Assembly: GCA_037389465.1 (NCBI GenBank)
Contig: JAZARR010000250.1
Span: 2,232,001 to 2,296,000 of the forward strand
DNA from: Baylisascaris procyonis
Lineage: Eukaryota > Nematoda > Chromadorea > Rhabditida > Ascarididae
Reading direction: 5' to 3'
DNA: 64,000 nucleotides
Shown here: in pieces, positions 1 to 10,454 of the stretch
Numbering within the stretch: position 1 is the stretch's first letter
Layout of the letters: every line of letters begins with the position of its first letter
The notes under the pieces: generated by a model
What the model saw: only the letters and a program-made list of their open reading frames with translations
The model's database searches: none
What the model was told of the DNA's origin: nothing
Made by a program: the position numbers and the translations under genes

Positions 1-76
1 GATGCTACAAATGATTTCTTGTTGACAAGTGTAACAAATGTTCGATGGATGGAGTACCTGCTGGCTGTTATTTCAG

Positions 77-151
77 GTTCAAAGTGGTCAGGGCATGCCA
101 CAGCAGCAAATGAATCCAATGCAACAGCAAGGCATGATGAGACAACCACAG
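77..151 (+). CDS. Internal exon of the Gln-rich gene
   Basis: Follows the acceptor TATTTCAG and ends before the donor GTGCTG. It is open in phase 0 throughout and gives 25 residues dominated by Gln and Met. The reverse strand is also open here, as expected opposite CAG/CAA codons, and is not counted as a gene. Confidence 0.75.
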
Positions 152-2117
152 GTGCTGGTGGTTTGTTTTCTTTCTAAGCACTAAGCGTTGTCTTCTTGAT
201 TTTATCGCTTTGTGTGTTTGATTACTCTGTAGAAACTGATTCCTTACGGTCCACAGTTTAGAGGTATTCGAGTTTGATGAAGGCAGACAGTTCAAAGCTG
301 TTAGCTTCTCAAACAAATGAGCGTGTAAATTCCCTTGAGGTCTATCTTCCGGTGCAAATTCATTTTAGCTCTTCGTGTTTATAAAATAAGTTGGAGGTGC
401 TCGGATTAGATGATGGTTTTAATGCTAGCGTGCTAGATTGTAAATATTTTCAACGTGAAAATTTTTTCACCAAAGCGCGAACTGGTTGCGCTTGGTTTAT
501 GGTTCGAGATCGTTTTGCTCTTTCTCCGACCTAGGTCAGCGCTGAGTTGAATTTTCTGCTTCCAGTTGAAATGAATTTCAATTTTATAGATGGTGAGTCA
601 GCAGGGCGGTGCTCAGTGGCAACAGGGTGGAATGGGTGCTCCACCAGGACAGCAGCAGTATTACCAGCAACAGCAGCAGAATACGCCCCAAAGTGCGCAG
701 CAACAGCCGCGCGGACCGGGTGGTCAGTATGCGCCGATGGGTTCGCAGTCGCAGGTGGGAGGTGCTGCGAGTGGACAGCCCCAGCCGCAATGGCAGCAAC
801 AGTTCCAACGCAACCCGCAACCTGTGAGCCCTGCGATGCAGCAGCAGTTTAACCAGGTGAGGTGGATTCACCTTTTTTCGTTTCGATGTGTATTGTTTAT
901 TGACAGTAAAAATGGGGCCGATGATTTACTTTGTAGTGATCGTCGGTACCATACCCTCGAACTAATGGTCATTAACATTTTATAAGACACTCGATCTCGT
1001 GGAAAAAGGCATTTGGGAAGTGAAATTCGGACTGGAACAAGGAAACTGGGTCTTCCTTCTATCTACTTGGTTCTGAACTTTCACTTACGTATGCAGTTTC
1101 ACTGCTTTCGGTTGTGGGCAGTGGTATATCGCGATAGGTAAAACTTGGGCATATGAATTCATGAACACATCCCGCACATTTGTCGGATCTATTTTTCGAC
1201 CGTCGTGCGTTTATATGAAATGGAAGTGTTGGACTGAGGCTTGCGAATGCTTTGATGATATGAACAATGCATCTAATTTATTTCTTCGCACATTCTGAGA
1301 AACCGAGCAGTCGTATTGGTTGCGAGGTGGTTGAATGTTGCAAAATTATTTGACAGCTTTACCGACGATGTGCTATTTAAACGGCTCATCGTTAAAGAGA
1401 CTGTCTACAGTGTTTTATTTTTGGCAGATGCGCAAATTCAGTGCTCTGAATTTGTTGAATTTAAGATCTCTCACGGCCGCCTAATTTTATGAATCTGTCG
1501 TATACAGCCGAAGTAATGCCAAATCCACTTTTTTGTTCTGTACTGTTGTAAGGTTATTATAGAGTGGAGTAAGTCGACCGAATGTGATATCATTCAATTC
1601 AGTAAATGAATTTCCGAACTATTTTTTTCACTCATTTGATAGATTGGCAGTGATTGTGTGGCATACTCTGTCAGGATGGAATTTGTGATATTTGCACCGA
1701 CTGGGGCTACATCGAGGCGCTGCAGTGAGGGTACATAGTAAAGGATTTTGTTTGCCGCGAGAGGGAGGGAGCATTGCAAACAAATTTTTATTGTTTTGTG
1801 GAGTTTCGTCAATAGGGGAGCGGAAGTACGCAGAGTCCGTCACTAATCGAAGCTGAAGTGGTTTGTTGCAATAAATAAGATATATATGAGAGAATCTATT
1901 AATTGCAATTTTTTGCAAGGGTATGGTTGCTCTCAAATTGGATGAGGAGGTTATCGATTACATAGCTAATGCGTTCGAGTTGCAGGTTCGATCTCCACCA
2001 ATAGGTCGGTCGCCATCAGTGGGTGGTTTAGCTCCATCGCCGATGATGCAACCGGGAGGAGCACAGCAAATGCAGCCGCAGGGTGCAGTGGGTCAGGACC
2101 AGCAGCCATATCGATGA
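77..2117 (+). CDS. Gln/Pro/Met-rich protein, 3' end (last three exons), possible transcriptional coactivator
   Basis: Three exons, 77-151, 590-856 and 1920-2117, join in phase 0 (25, 89 and 65 codons plus stop). Each is bounded by AG before and GT after, and both introns (438 and 1063 nt) are AT-rich. The encoded tail begins VQSGQGMPQQQMNPMQQQGM, continues through a Gln/Gly/Pro-rich stretch, then gives an acidic, probably helical segment (LKLDEEVIDYIANAFEL) and a Pro/Ser/Gln-rich end with RSPPIGRSPS. Such composition is typical of nuclear coactivator tails (CBP/p300, Mediator Gln-rich subunits, SWI/SNF subunits). The RSP-rich part and a QPRGPGG stretch recall the CBP/p300 C-terminus, but low-complexity sequence cannot prove orthology and no folded domain is visible. 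The gene starts left of the window. That this is the real C-terminus rests on a TGA at 2115-2117 with no convincing continuation. Exons likely; function uncertain. Confidence 0.72.
152..1919 (+). other. Introns of the Gln-rich gene
   Basis: Two introns, 152-589 and 857-1919, separated by the 590-856 exon. Both follow GT..AG. I see no gene, repeat array or clear structured element inside them. The small minus-strand ORFs around 1600-1930 lack splice context or recognisable protein character. Confidence 0.6.
590..856 (+). CDS. Internal exon of the Gln-rich gene (main Gln/Gly/Pro block)
   Basis: Begins right after ATTTTATAG and ends CAG|GTGAGG, a good donor; 89 codons in phase 0. The product is Gln/Gly/Pro-rich with Trp and Tyr residues spaced among Gln runs (for example QWQQ, QQYYQQQQQ, QWQQQF), a prion-like composition. 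GC content is well above the surrounding introns, which supports coding. ORFs in the other frames, including a Leu/Arg-rich one on the minus strand, are by-products of the CAG-rich sequence. Confidence 0.85.
1920..2117 (+). CDS. Last exon of the Gln-rich gene
   Basis: Follows TTTTTTGCAAG at 1919 and runs in phase 0 to TGA at 2115-2117. It encodes GMVALKLDEEVIDYIANAFE, then RSPPIGRSPS and a Gln-rich end. The ATG at 1923 need not be a start, because the exon is open back to the acceptor and continues the composition of the exon before. The acidic segment differs sharply from the flanking low-complexity sequence and could be a short interaction helix. Confidence 0.78.
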   Translation, partial: GMVALKLDEEVIDYIANAFELQVRSPPIGRSPSVGGLAPSPMMQPGGAQQMQPQGAVGQDQQPYR

Positions 2118-3400
2118 GTTGTTGCTTAGTCCAACGTCTTTCTTTCATCGGTGCGTCTCACTGCCCCTCTCTCCGAAAGTCATTATCGAATCCTGGCCGC
2201 TGATCTGTTGCTTGCCGTCAACAACGGCGACGTCGGTATTCGTAGCACTCATTCCACCAGTCTAGTATTGTTATGTATTGTCGAGAAGTTCATTGTTTCT
2301 TTAGAAAGCAATCCGGAAGCCGTGGTTATGAAAAAGAGTCACTAAATATTTTTGTTCATTGACCTGTTTTCAAATGGGCAAGTGTTTTGAATCTAATTTG
2401 CATATTTCGGATGCACTGAATTTTCAGGATGCGGTTTCTTTGCTAGCATAGCCACGAGCGTTATGTTGGCATTTCGAATAGTAGGTGCCGTTTGATTGGG
2501 CGTTGCCCATGAAGAGACTTGGTGGAAAGTCGGATAATGTGTGCTGCGATGTGTTTGCTCTTTTAAAGCTGCCAAACGGGTTGTTTGTTTTTGTGTGTCT
2601 GTGTCGGCTCATGAAGTTCTATGCCTGGAGTCGCTGTGGGTGTTCTCCTTGATCTGAAACGTTTCTTTGTTTGTTTTTCAAATTGCGTTTTAGTTGGATG
2701 GTTGGTTGTTGTATGAAAACGCTGTTTTTTTATCTCTTGTGATGTAGGTTGATGGACATTGGCTCCACGCGGGGCATGCGCCCTCGTGTCGTTCGTCGGG
2801 TGTATGTTTCGCAACTTGTCTGTGACTCTCATTGTTGTGTTCGGTGTGTTGTCAGTCTCTCGCCATTGTGCCTGCCTGCCCTTCTTTATTGGTTAAAATC
2901 TGGGTGGCGGTGTTGTTATACCCCGTATACTCTCTCATCGTGGTTAGCATGCCAAGTTCCACAACAGCACTGTGCCCCTTCTCCCCTTCACCCACCCGTT
3001 CCAACCGATCCTCTCTCTATCTCTCTCCAAATGTCGATCTTGCGCGCGATTTGCGCGTTATGCACATGCATAGAGTCAGTCCATTTTAAAAGACGCTAGC
3101 TTTTGAGTTTGTTCTTTGCTTACGTTCTTGTTGTTGTTTGTATATAGTAATGTGATGCGCGCCTGTGGCGCAGTTCGTTGCTCCAACCGCGCTGTTTTTA
3201 TGTTGTTTCTGATCCGTCTCTCGAGCGTTCACACACACACACTCTCTGTTGCTGCCTCGCTGCATGGTTCGTTATTAAGAAACGGCAATCTCTGCAGGCA
3301 TTTGCTAAGCACTTGACGATCTCATTCGCTGTTTCTTGTGAACGGTTTCATCAGGTTTTACTAAAAGTTTGTAGGGCGTAAAAAGATCGAAAGTTTTTAT
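2118..3400 (+). other. Probable 3' UTR and downstream flank of the Gln-rich gene
   Basis: This stretch is richer in G, C and T than the desert beyond it, with many CT-rich and GTTTG-rich segments and a short (CA)n at about 3230-3242. That fits an exonic 3' UTR, but I could not find a canonical AATAAA in it, so its end is undefined. ORFs of 60-116 codons on both strands overlap each other and resemble no known protein. Confidence 0.35.
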
Positions 3401-5539
3401 TATAGGTGTTTCTCTAGTGCAATTGCTCTCAGGTGAACTGTTAAATTTATTTTTGAATAATAATGCCGGCAATAGATAGGAAAAGAGGAGTTATTTGCCG
3501 ATTACTGCAATAGGTGGTGAATGAATGTGGCGGAGGTCGTGAGTGTAAGGCGATGCGATGCTGCCTAGGCGCTTATGTTATAGTGTAGTTGTACAAGTTG
3601 CTCAGGTGGAGTTCGTGAGGAGGTCGTCCACTACCACTTTTGAACACGATGTTCTCTTGTCTGCATCGAAACACTAGTGTAAGACAATACAAGAGATGAC
3701 TTTTAATAGCAAATGAAAACTTAATTTGTCTCACCGACTTTCGTCAAGAAATTCATCAAAATATGGGGCTGTGATCAAGTTCGAGCACATAGAGTTTATT
3801 TTTGAAGTTATCGATATATCACATATTGAATTCAATGTGGGAATATGCAGAAATTTGAGGTGTTGCGAGTGCTCGAGTATTATAAGGGCCGACTTGCGTC
3901 TCTATCTCAAATGCCTGTTGTACAAACGTTATGAGTGAGTCCGCTATGATTGTTATACGAATTGTGCTATCGTATTAAGCGTTTTGGAAGAATGTTGTTC
4001 CTATATGTCTTTGCTGTGATATGAGACTTATTTGAATGCCACTTTATTGATTAAAAATTAGGATGCGGTCGTTCCTAGTGACTTGCTTTATATATATATA
4101 TATGCTAGGAATCGTTGTGGGAGTCGAGAAAAAAAAAATTGAAACATCTATATGAAACTATAGAATATCGCTTCCTGCAATGAGAATAATTTTTATTATT
4201 ATAAAATAATGCGTTTATTAGCGCTAATTTGAGTAGTTGATGTTTTAAGCATAGGATATTATTCTCAACAGTTGCTTGTTTGCACATTATACAATTTTTA
4301 AGAGATACGACCGCAGTTTTATCTGCTTTTTTGTTTTTTTTTTTTTGAAAATTTTGGAACGCTCTATCCGCATTTATATTTATCATTTTTATTTTCACAT
4401 TTTCTCCCCCACTATATTCTCGGAAGTTTAATTTATATCGTTTCATCTTATCTACATAGATTTAGGCAAGCGAAAATCGGTTTGGTGTTTTTTTCTTTTT
4501 TTCTCTCCTTTATTACTTATTTTTGGAGGATAACGTTTTGAGTGCAGTCGGGAAAGAACATAGAATAATGATGTATTGTTTTGTTTTTGTTTTTTTTTTC
4601 ACAAATATTTCTTTCGTTCTATTTTTTTCTCCTTCTCTCACCGTTTGTTTTCTCTATCTGATCTTTGGTGAGGTTAATTAAGCTGTTTATGTTTAGCAGT
4701 TCTAAATTTTTGTTCTTCCGACTTTTGTTTATATTTGTATGTCCTTTCTTGTCCATATTGATGACATTTGATATGATTGAATAATATATATAAAAATGAT
4801 TTCTAATTGATTTGATTGGTTTCTGAAACATTGCAATATTGGTTAATATGAATATATATATTGCGTTAGAAGGGAAAGGCAATTGCAATATTTCAATATT
4901 GATATTGTTAGCTCATCCGATAAGGTGGAATACTTAGAATTTTGCTATCATTGTGCCATCGGTGTTGGTATTTATGGTGGGGGATGGTGGGGAGATCTTC
5001 TTTTAGAAGATCCCTGTTGCAGTAGTAGGTTCGCGATGCGGTGAAGTTAGATCATGCAGAATGAACTAAAAAGTTTTCTTCATAAAGCAAGAAAAGTGGG
5101 AAGAGTTCTTGCTTATACATTTATAGATATGAAGAAGGCTTGCTAGTCAGTTTATGCATACTTAAATGTGTCTCCATCTGCAATGGTACAAGATTGGGAT
5201 CGGATCATTCGCTGTCTATGTTTTTTGCAGCATCTTGTTTGGAATTAGTGCAGATTGTTGGTTAGGCTGCTTTGGTCACGAGCGCTCGTCATCGAATCGT
5301 TTTTCCACCACTCAAATCCGTGTAGCGTTTGCCAGTCTGAGTGTGTCTGGATATGCTGGCGGCTTTTAGTTTTAGGGTCTAACTTAAGGCGAGGAAATTC
5401 AGGTGAATTTTGACCGAAAACGCGCAGACTACTTTCATATTTCGCACTATATGGACTTGTAAAACTTCGAAAGGCTATTCTCATAAAACGTACCTTCACA
5501 ATTTCTAACGTCTCTATTTCCGATTTCAAAAGTAGCGAC
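3401..5539. other. Intergenic DNA, no gene seen
   Basis: AT-rich and non-coding as far as can be read. It holds T-rich runs (around 4330-4350, 4490-4505 and 4580-4600) and a short (TA)n at about 4089-4103. ORFs here are mostly Lys/Asn/Ile-rich on the minus strand, as expected by chance in such sequence. Confidence 0.5.
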
Positions 5540-6100
5540 CACAGTGGTCAACAATATTCAAAACAGGGCGGCACTGAGCAATAAAGGTCTTGTTAGAGTG
5601 TTGAATGTAGTTCTAGCGAATTGCCGGTGGGATGCAATTTACCGCCTCAGATGCCCTAGTTGTCAGCGATTCAGAATAATCCTGCCCAGTACAAAGATTC
5701 ATCAATGAAACTACCAAATCTCGAGGAATAAGGCGAGGTTCAACACGCTACCTGCCCGAAAGGATGAAATGAGCTAAAAGCTCGAATACATAAAGAAACT
5801 TCTGAGCAATCGTTTATGACCTAAACGGCGGTAGAAAAGATGCCTCAAGGATTTATTCAACGAAATAATTTAGCAGCATTATGGTGACGGCGCTTAGAAT
5901 CGATGATAAAAACCGTAAAGGCTGATGATGATTGATCGATGAAATCGAAAATATTCAAGTTGAGTATGAGTTGTCAAGAAATTTGTCGAGGGTCAGCTCT
6001 CATCTACGAACATTTTCTTTCGTATTTTGAATTGTTCTATCCACCAATGCTTGACTGACCTATCACATAGAAGTGTGGCACGATAGATAATGAATGAGTA
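5540..6100 (+). mobile_element. Decayed RTE-like non-LTR retrotransposon fragment (reverse-transcriptase region)
   Basis: One plus-strand frame around 5690-5760 reads VQRFINETTKSRGIRRGSTR followed by YLP. This resembles the RTE-family reverse-transcriptase stretch with an LFNE segment followed by RGVRQGDTISP. Further on, with frame changes and stops, come LRIDDK (about 5895) and ADDD (about 5920), in the order expected for the segment before and at the FADD catalytic motif. The reading frame is broken by several stops and shifts, so this is a relic, not a gene. Borders are approximate and no terminal repeats or target-site duplications are visible. Family names come from remembered motif patterns; no search was run. 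Confidence 0.45.
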
Positions 6101-9012
6101 AAACTGCTTAATAGGGGAGCTGCAACATAGATTACTAATAGCTACCCATTCATCTTAACCCAATTCGTCTTCGTTCGTCGTGCTTGCAAAACTCGTCCGT
6201 ACATAGAAGCAAGTCGACACAAATCCATTCTGTTTTATTTTCCGCGTATTGCCACCATCGTCGGTTGAAAATATTTGTCATAACGTCAGTCTAGTTGGTT
6301 TTTTGTTGGTCAGATTACGTTTGCCTTCCAGCGTGGTTCGGTTGGCTATTCCGAAAGACCATCCTTTGTCATCTACCGGGGAATTGTTTAGCCTAGCCCT
6401 TCTGTGCCACGAATGGCTGTAACCTAGTTCGTTGTTCAGGATAGTTGCTGAATTGTAATATGCCATTCTTGATTGGGCCTTTCAGGAGAATGTTACCCAT
6501 GCGATTTGATGTCACTGTTTGGGGTACCGCGAATTACTGCTTTTTTCTCTCGTCGTTGACCATTTCTGCATCTAACAGCATAGCCGGAAATATGATTGAA
6601 TCAAGCATTCCGGCTTGCACGGAATGTCTCTGACAGATAGGTAGTGATTAAAAAGATGGCTGCTAGTCCATCAGAGTTGTTCACAATCTGCTTATGACGC
6701 TCTTCTTTGTCTATGGGTTTCCGCATTGGATGAATGTTCCTAATCCACATTATCATTATCTTGCGTGTAATCAGCTCCATCGGGTGCCTAGTATGCCATA
6801 CTATCACAAAATCACCGTAGCAAAATTCATTTCTAAAATAAATAAATTGTGTTCGGATTTTCTCACATTTGTCAGAAATATTTCAGTTTGCCCCTCCCCA
6901 TAGTCGACATGCATATCAGTTTCAATTCGCCAAGAGGCGTTGCAGTACAAACAGCGTTCTCTATGATTTCCATTTGCGTGTTGTATGACTGTGGAATCTA
7001 CTTTCGCCGACATCTTAATGCAACCTGTTCAGCTTTTAAGCTGCGTTTGAATCGCTTCAATCTACACATTATTGTTGCTCTTACGTATTAAATATTTACT
7101 CATCTAAATTCACCTAAATTGCAGCATTGTGATGAGTGTTTTGCTTCTTCTTACTGTTCATGCTTGCGTTTCCCACATCGGAAAATTGAAATAAACAAAT
7201 AAATAAATTTACCATAGAAATGTTAATCTCAGCATCAACGGTAAATGAAAATTCTCGAGACTGCATCGTTCAGATTAATGGTTACATTAGTAGCTAGTCA
7301 TGTTACTTGTGATAATGTAAACATTCAGCTCGAATTAAAAGATCCACTCAAACATTCAGCTCGAGCCTTTGCTAGCTCTAAATTCCTGAGGGAATCACTA
7401 ATAGGATGGCCTTACGCTATTGCCTCGACGACTGAATCTCCACTTACGCTGCCTCGACGTTGGTAATCGAGCATAGCAAAGTGAGTGACCACCATGTTGA
7501 ACACTGATTAAATTTGCATAGAAGTTGCGATTCGCGGCTTGCGTCGACAAACTCTAGGGTGCCATTTTTCCTTCAGCGGTCTTGAGTTGGCAAATTCCTC
7601 ACACCCGTCTTTGTGTGACTGCGTGGTGTTTGCATCGATATGGCGTTTATGTGCGTGCGTGTCTCTGTGTGTATGTATGCAGTATGTCTGCGACTGTGTG
7701 TATACGTAAAGCCACCCCGATCTCATTTCTTGATCTGTCGAGATACCTGAAGGTACATTACGATTGGCTAAGTCCAAAGAAAATGTCATTTTTAAAGCAA
7801 TTTTATTGTAGAGCTAATCCAGATCGGCCTACCCACGAATAGAGTCTCCACCTCATTGCCACTAAAAAGAAAGCCATGGTAAGTCGCGGCCTATTCGGGA
7901 CAGAGGATAAACTCAGAAGATTTTGCTTAGTACTTTAAGTGTCCTTGACTTGTATAGATGAATTTGTAACATTATTGCACATTCGTGATTGTTATCTAAA
8001 CTTAAAAAGTGAAGCTTTATATTTCATTATTAGTTAAAGAATTAAATATCTTAGCACTTCCTAAGAGTTGTATTCTATTCGGCTGTTTATCAAGTGCCAT
8101 ATCATAAGTTTTTAATTATTTTTTTGCTTTTGAAATGATTCGATCAATTGAACGCTATATAAAAGTGCAAATGCTTGAATAGCGAATATATACATTGGAG
8201 TTATTAATACGATAAATTAGCGTTGCCTCATTTCGAGTAAAATGTTATTGCAACAATGCAGAATTTGTTTAGGATGAATGATGCGATAAATGTGAGCGAA
8301 ACAATAACTAAAATCCATAATCGAATCATCACGATGGCGATACTAATGTATAGATGGATGGATGCGATCATCACAATTTATGACAAACATCTCGATCGAC
8401 TAAACTATTACGTAAGTGCTTATCTTCATTTGATTATTACATGATTTCTCCAATGAAACGGAAACATTCGATTGTTTCAGTTGTAAAAATCATTTCTGAT
8501 ATATTATTGAACACGTTTCTTTTACAATATTGCCATTCACTAATGTAACCAATTCCTCTCTCGGCAATCTAACTGAAGCTGGACGCTGTTTTTTGTTGCC
8601 TAATATCTGGAATATTACATTGAAGAAAGTGATGCTTAGCTGTGCCAGGATTTAGTTTTTTTTCGCAATTTACAGCCTTTTCTTTGGTTGTTTTTTTTCA
8701 CGCATTCACAATGACGGTGGCATAACTTCTGCTAGAAGCTATTAATAAGCGTTGTACTCGCTTGATAATGTAGTACCTTGCTCATTTTCAAGGCCCTAAC
8801 GTTCGTGGCTTTTCAAATATCGTCGTTTTAAACATGAATCAAAATCTTTTGGTCCATCTTCTATAAACTTAAGCTACTATTTATATAAAAAATAAATCCT
8901 ACATTCGTTATATGATAAATAATATGATAATAATATACCGTTATATAACCATATTTTTATTTTATATTTTATTACTTCATTATATCATATGTAATCGTCG
9001 TAAATATTGCAT
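6101..9012. other. Intergenic DNA, no gene seen
   Basis: Moderately AT-rich. Overlapping ORFs of 60-93 codons on both strands (6278-7842) have no acceptor/donor pattern or recognisable domains. A short imperfect duplication containing AAACATTCAGCTCGA occurs at about 7320 and 7350. From about 8850 onward the sequence becomes strongly AT-rich towards the repeat that follows. Confidence 0.45.
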
Positions 9013-9054
9013 ACTACTTTAATGTACATTGTAACTACTTTAATGTACATTGTA
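9013..9054. repeat. Perfect 2 x 21-nt tandem repeat
   Basis: The unit ACTACTTTAATGTACATTGTA occurs twice without a gap. It lies about 70 nt upstream of the ORF that precedes the left copy of the large dispersed repeat, so it may belong to the same mobile element. Confidence 0.9.
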
Positions 9055-9126
9055 ATTTTTATTTTTTATCACTTTTCTTATCATTGATACTTAAAGCGAT
9101 CTGATATTCGTAAATATTTTCATTTG

Positions 9127-9327
9127 TCCACTTCATTTAAGACCGATTTCATTAATAATTGTAAAGGACTGCTTAAAAGCTATAAGGACAAAGGTCTTAA
9201 TCCTATTTTAGTAGAAAAATATTTATATAGAGGTTTAATTAGCAAACTAGAATTAATGTATAAGTTCGTCTATCCTAATAGACAGGGTATCAAAAGTTTA
9301 ATTAACGAAATCCTTCATGGACTTTAG
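9127..9327 (+). pseudogene. Possible mobile-element ORF fragment ahead of the left repeat copy
   Basis: An open stretch of 66 codons gives a Lys/Leu/Tyr-rich protein: FKTDFINNCKGLLKSYKDKG, then EKYLYRG and NRQGIKSLINEILHGL before TAG. It reads like a real, AT-biased protein segment more than the random ORFs nearby. Its last codons continue into the conserved repeat, whose second copy keeps the same ending (LINEILHGL and stop). No start context or upstream coding is visible, so it is probably the C-terminal remnant of a transposon protein. I cannot name the family; the 'xxC..LL.SY..KG' spacing only loosely recalls reverse-transcriptase C-terminal regions. Confidence 0.35.
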
Positions 9328-10454
9328 TTTTTTACGCTTATTAACCATTCCTATTACATATATCCTTTTTGTTTGTATAACCCTAAAAGTCAGTTGTATA
9401 AGGGAGCTATTTCTATAGGTTTAGCATTAAAGAAATATTGCTCTACTTGTGCTACCACTTCATTAGTACGATCGCTTTGACCATGTACGCCAAGATTATT
9501 GATTATCGCTCTTCGACACTATATTTATCAACGAGAGCTCTTATTTACGTTCAGCGAGAGCCCTTACTTACGTAACTTTGCATCATAATATTGTTAACCT
9601 ATGTCTTCTGTATTCCACCTTCCACCCATACATTTGTTTTACTTGTAACGAAACTTCAGTTTCTGTATTAGTATAGGATTCTCTTCTAGTATTTTATATT
9701 AGTATTTCGTCTTGAGAGTGTTTTATGAGCTTTAAATGTTATTCATATTGCTTTGATAGGTCAAGTATTAAACACAGATCAAATAATTATTGCTCTACGT
9801 GTTACCGCCGTTAGCATGATGCAGTCAACATCTTCACTCAGATTAATCGACTATCAGTCATCATTGGTTGTCTTTCTCGTTTGACTTCTTTCCACTATAT
9901 GGTGCTTCTGGTTCTTTCGACTATAGTGTTATCGTTTACAAGTTTATTTAATTTATTTTTCACTACAATTTTTCTTAATTTACATTTTTCATTTATTTAG
10001 ATATGAGTTACTTTTCCATTCACTTCTACTTTTCTCTATTTTTAGTTATGCTGTTTATATAGTTCCTTATACTTGTTCTCATAGGTAATCTATTCGCGTC
10101 TCACTTCTTGCATTCTTAGCATCTATCTAGCATCCTAATAGTCGTCTACACCTTTATTTAACTATACGTTTACTAGCTTATTAGCTATTCTATTTTACTT
10201 AAACAAATACTATTTAAAAGAATTCAAGGTACATCTTCGCATTTGTCTTTCTACTAGATCAACTTTCAGATTGCTAAAGGTCTTCCTATATATTTGTTTT
10301 TCATAATACTGTAATGTTTAATAAACCCTATTTATACATTTGTTTTACTTTCATAAAACTTTTAAGCATACTGCAAAAGATCTCCTTCTAAATTTGTTTT
10401 TCCTTTATGAAACCATAAATTTTAATTGAAACCAACATATACATATCAAAAATT
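9283..10454. repeat. Left copy of a ~1.1 kb dispersed direct repeat
   Basis: From about 9283 the sequence matches 21171-22273 in the same orientation, nearly base for base, up to about 10454, where both copies leave the shared CAAAAATT and diverge. The copies differ by scattered substitutions plus a 67-nt block (9494-9560) present only here. The shared part starts a few codons before the TAG of the preceding ORF fragment, so most of it would be a 3' non-coding tail. Inside are four diverged copies of an ATTTGTTTT..CTT..AT.AAAC motif. No terminal inverted repeats or poly(A) tail are obvious. Confidence 0.9.

Noticed and set aside
584..871. Leu/Arg-rich minus-strand ORF and other-frame plus ORFs over the Gln-rich exon
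   Set aside because: By-products of CAG/CAA-rich coding sequence on the plus strand.
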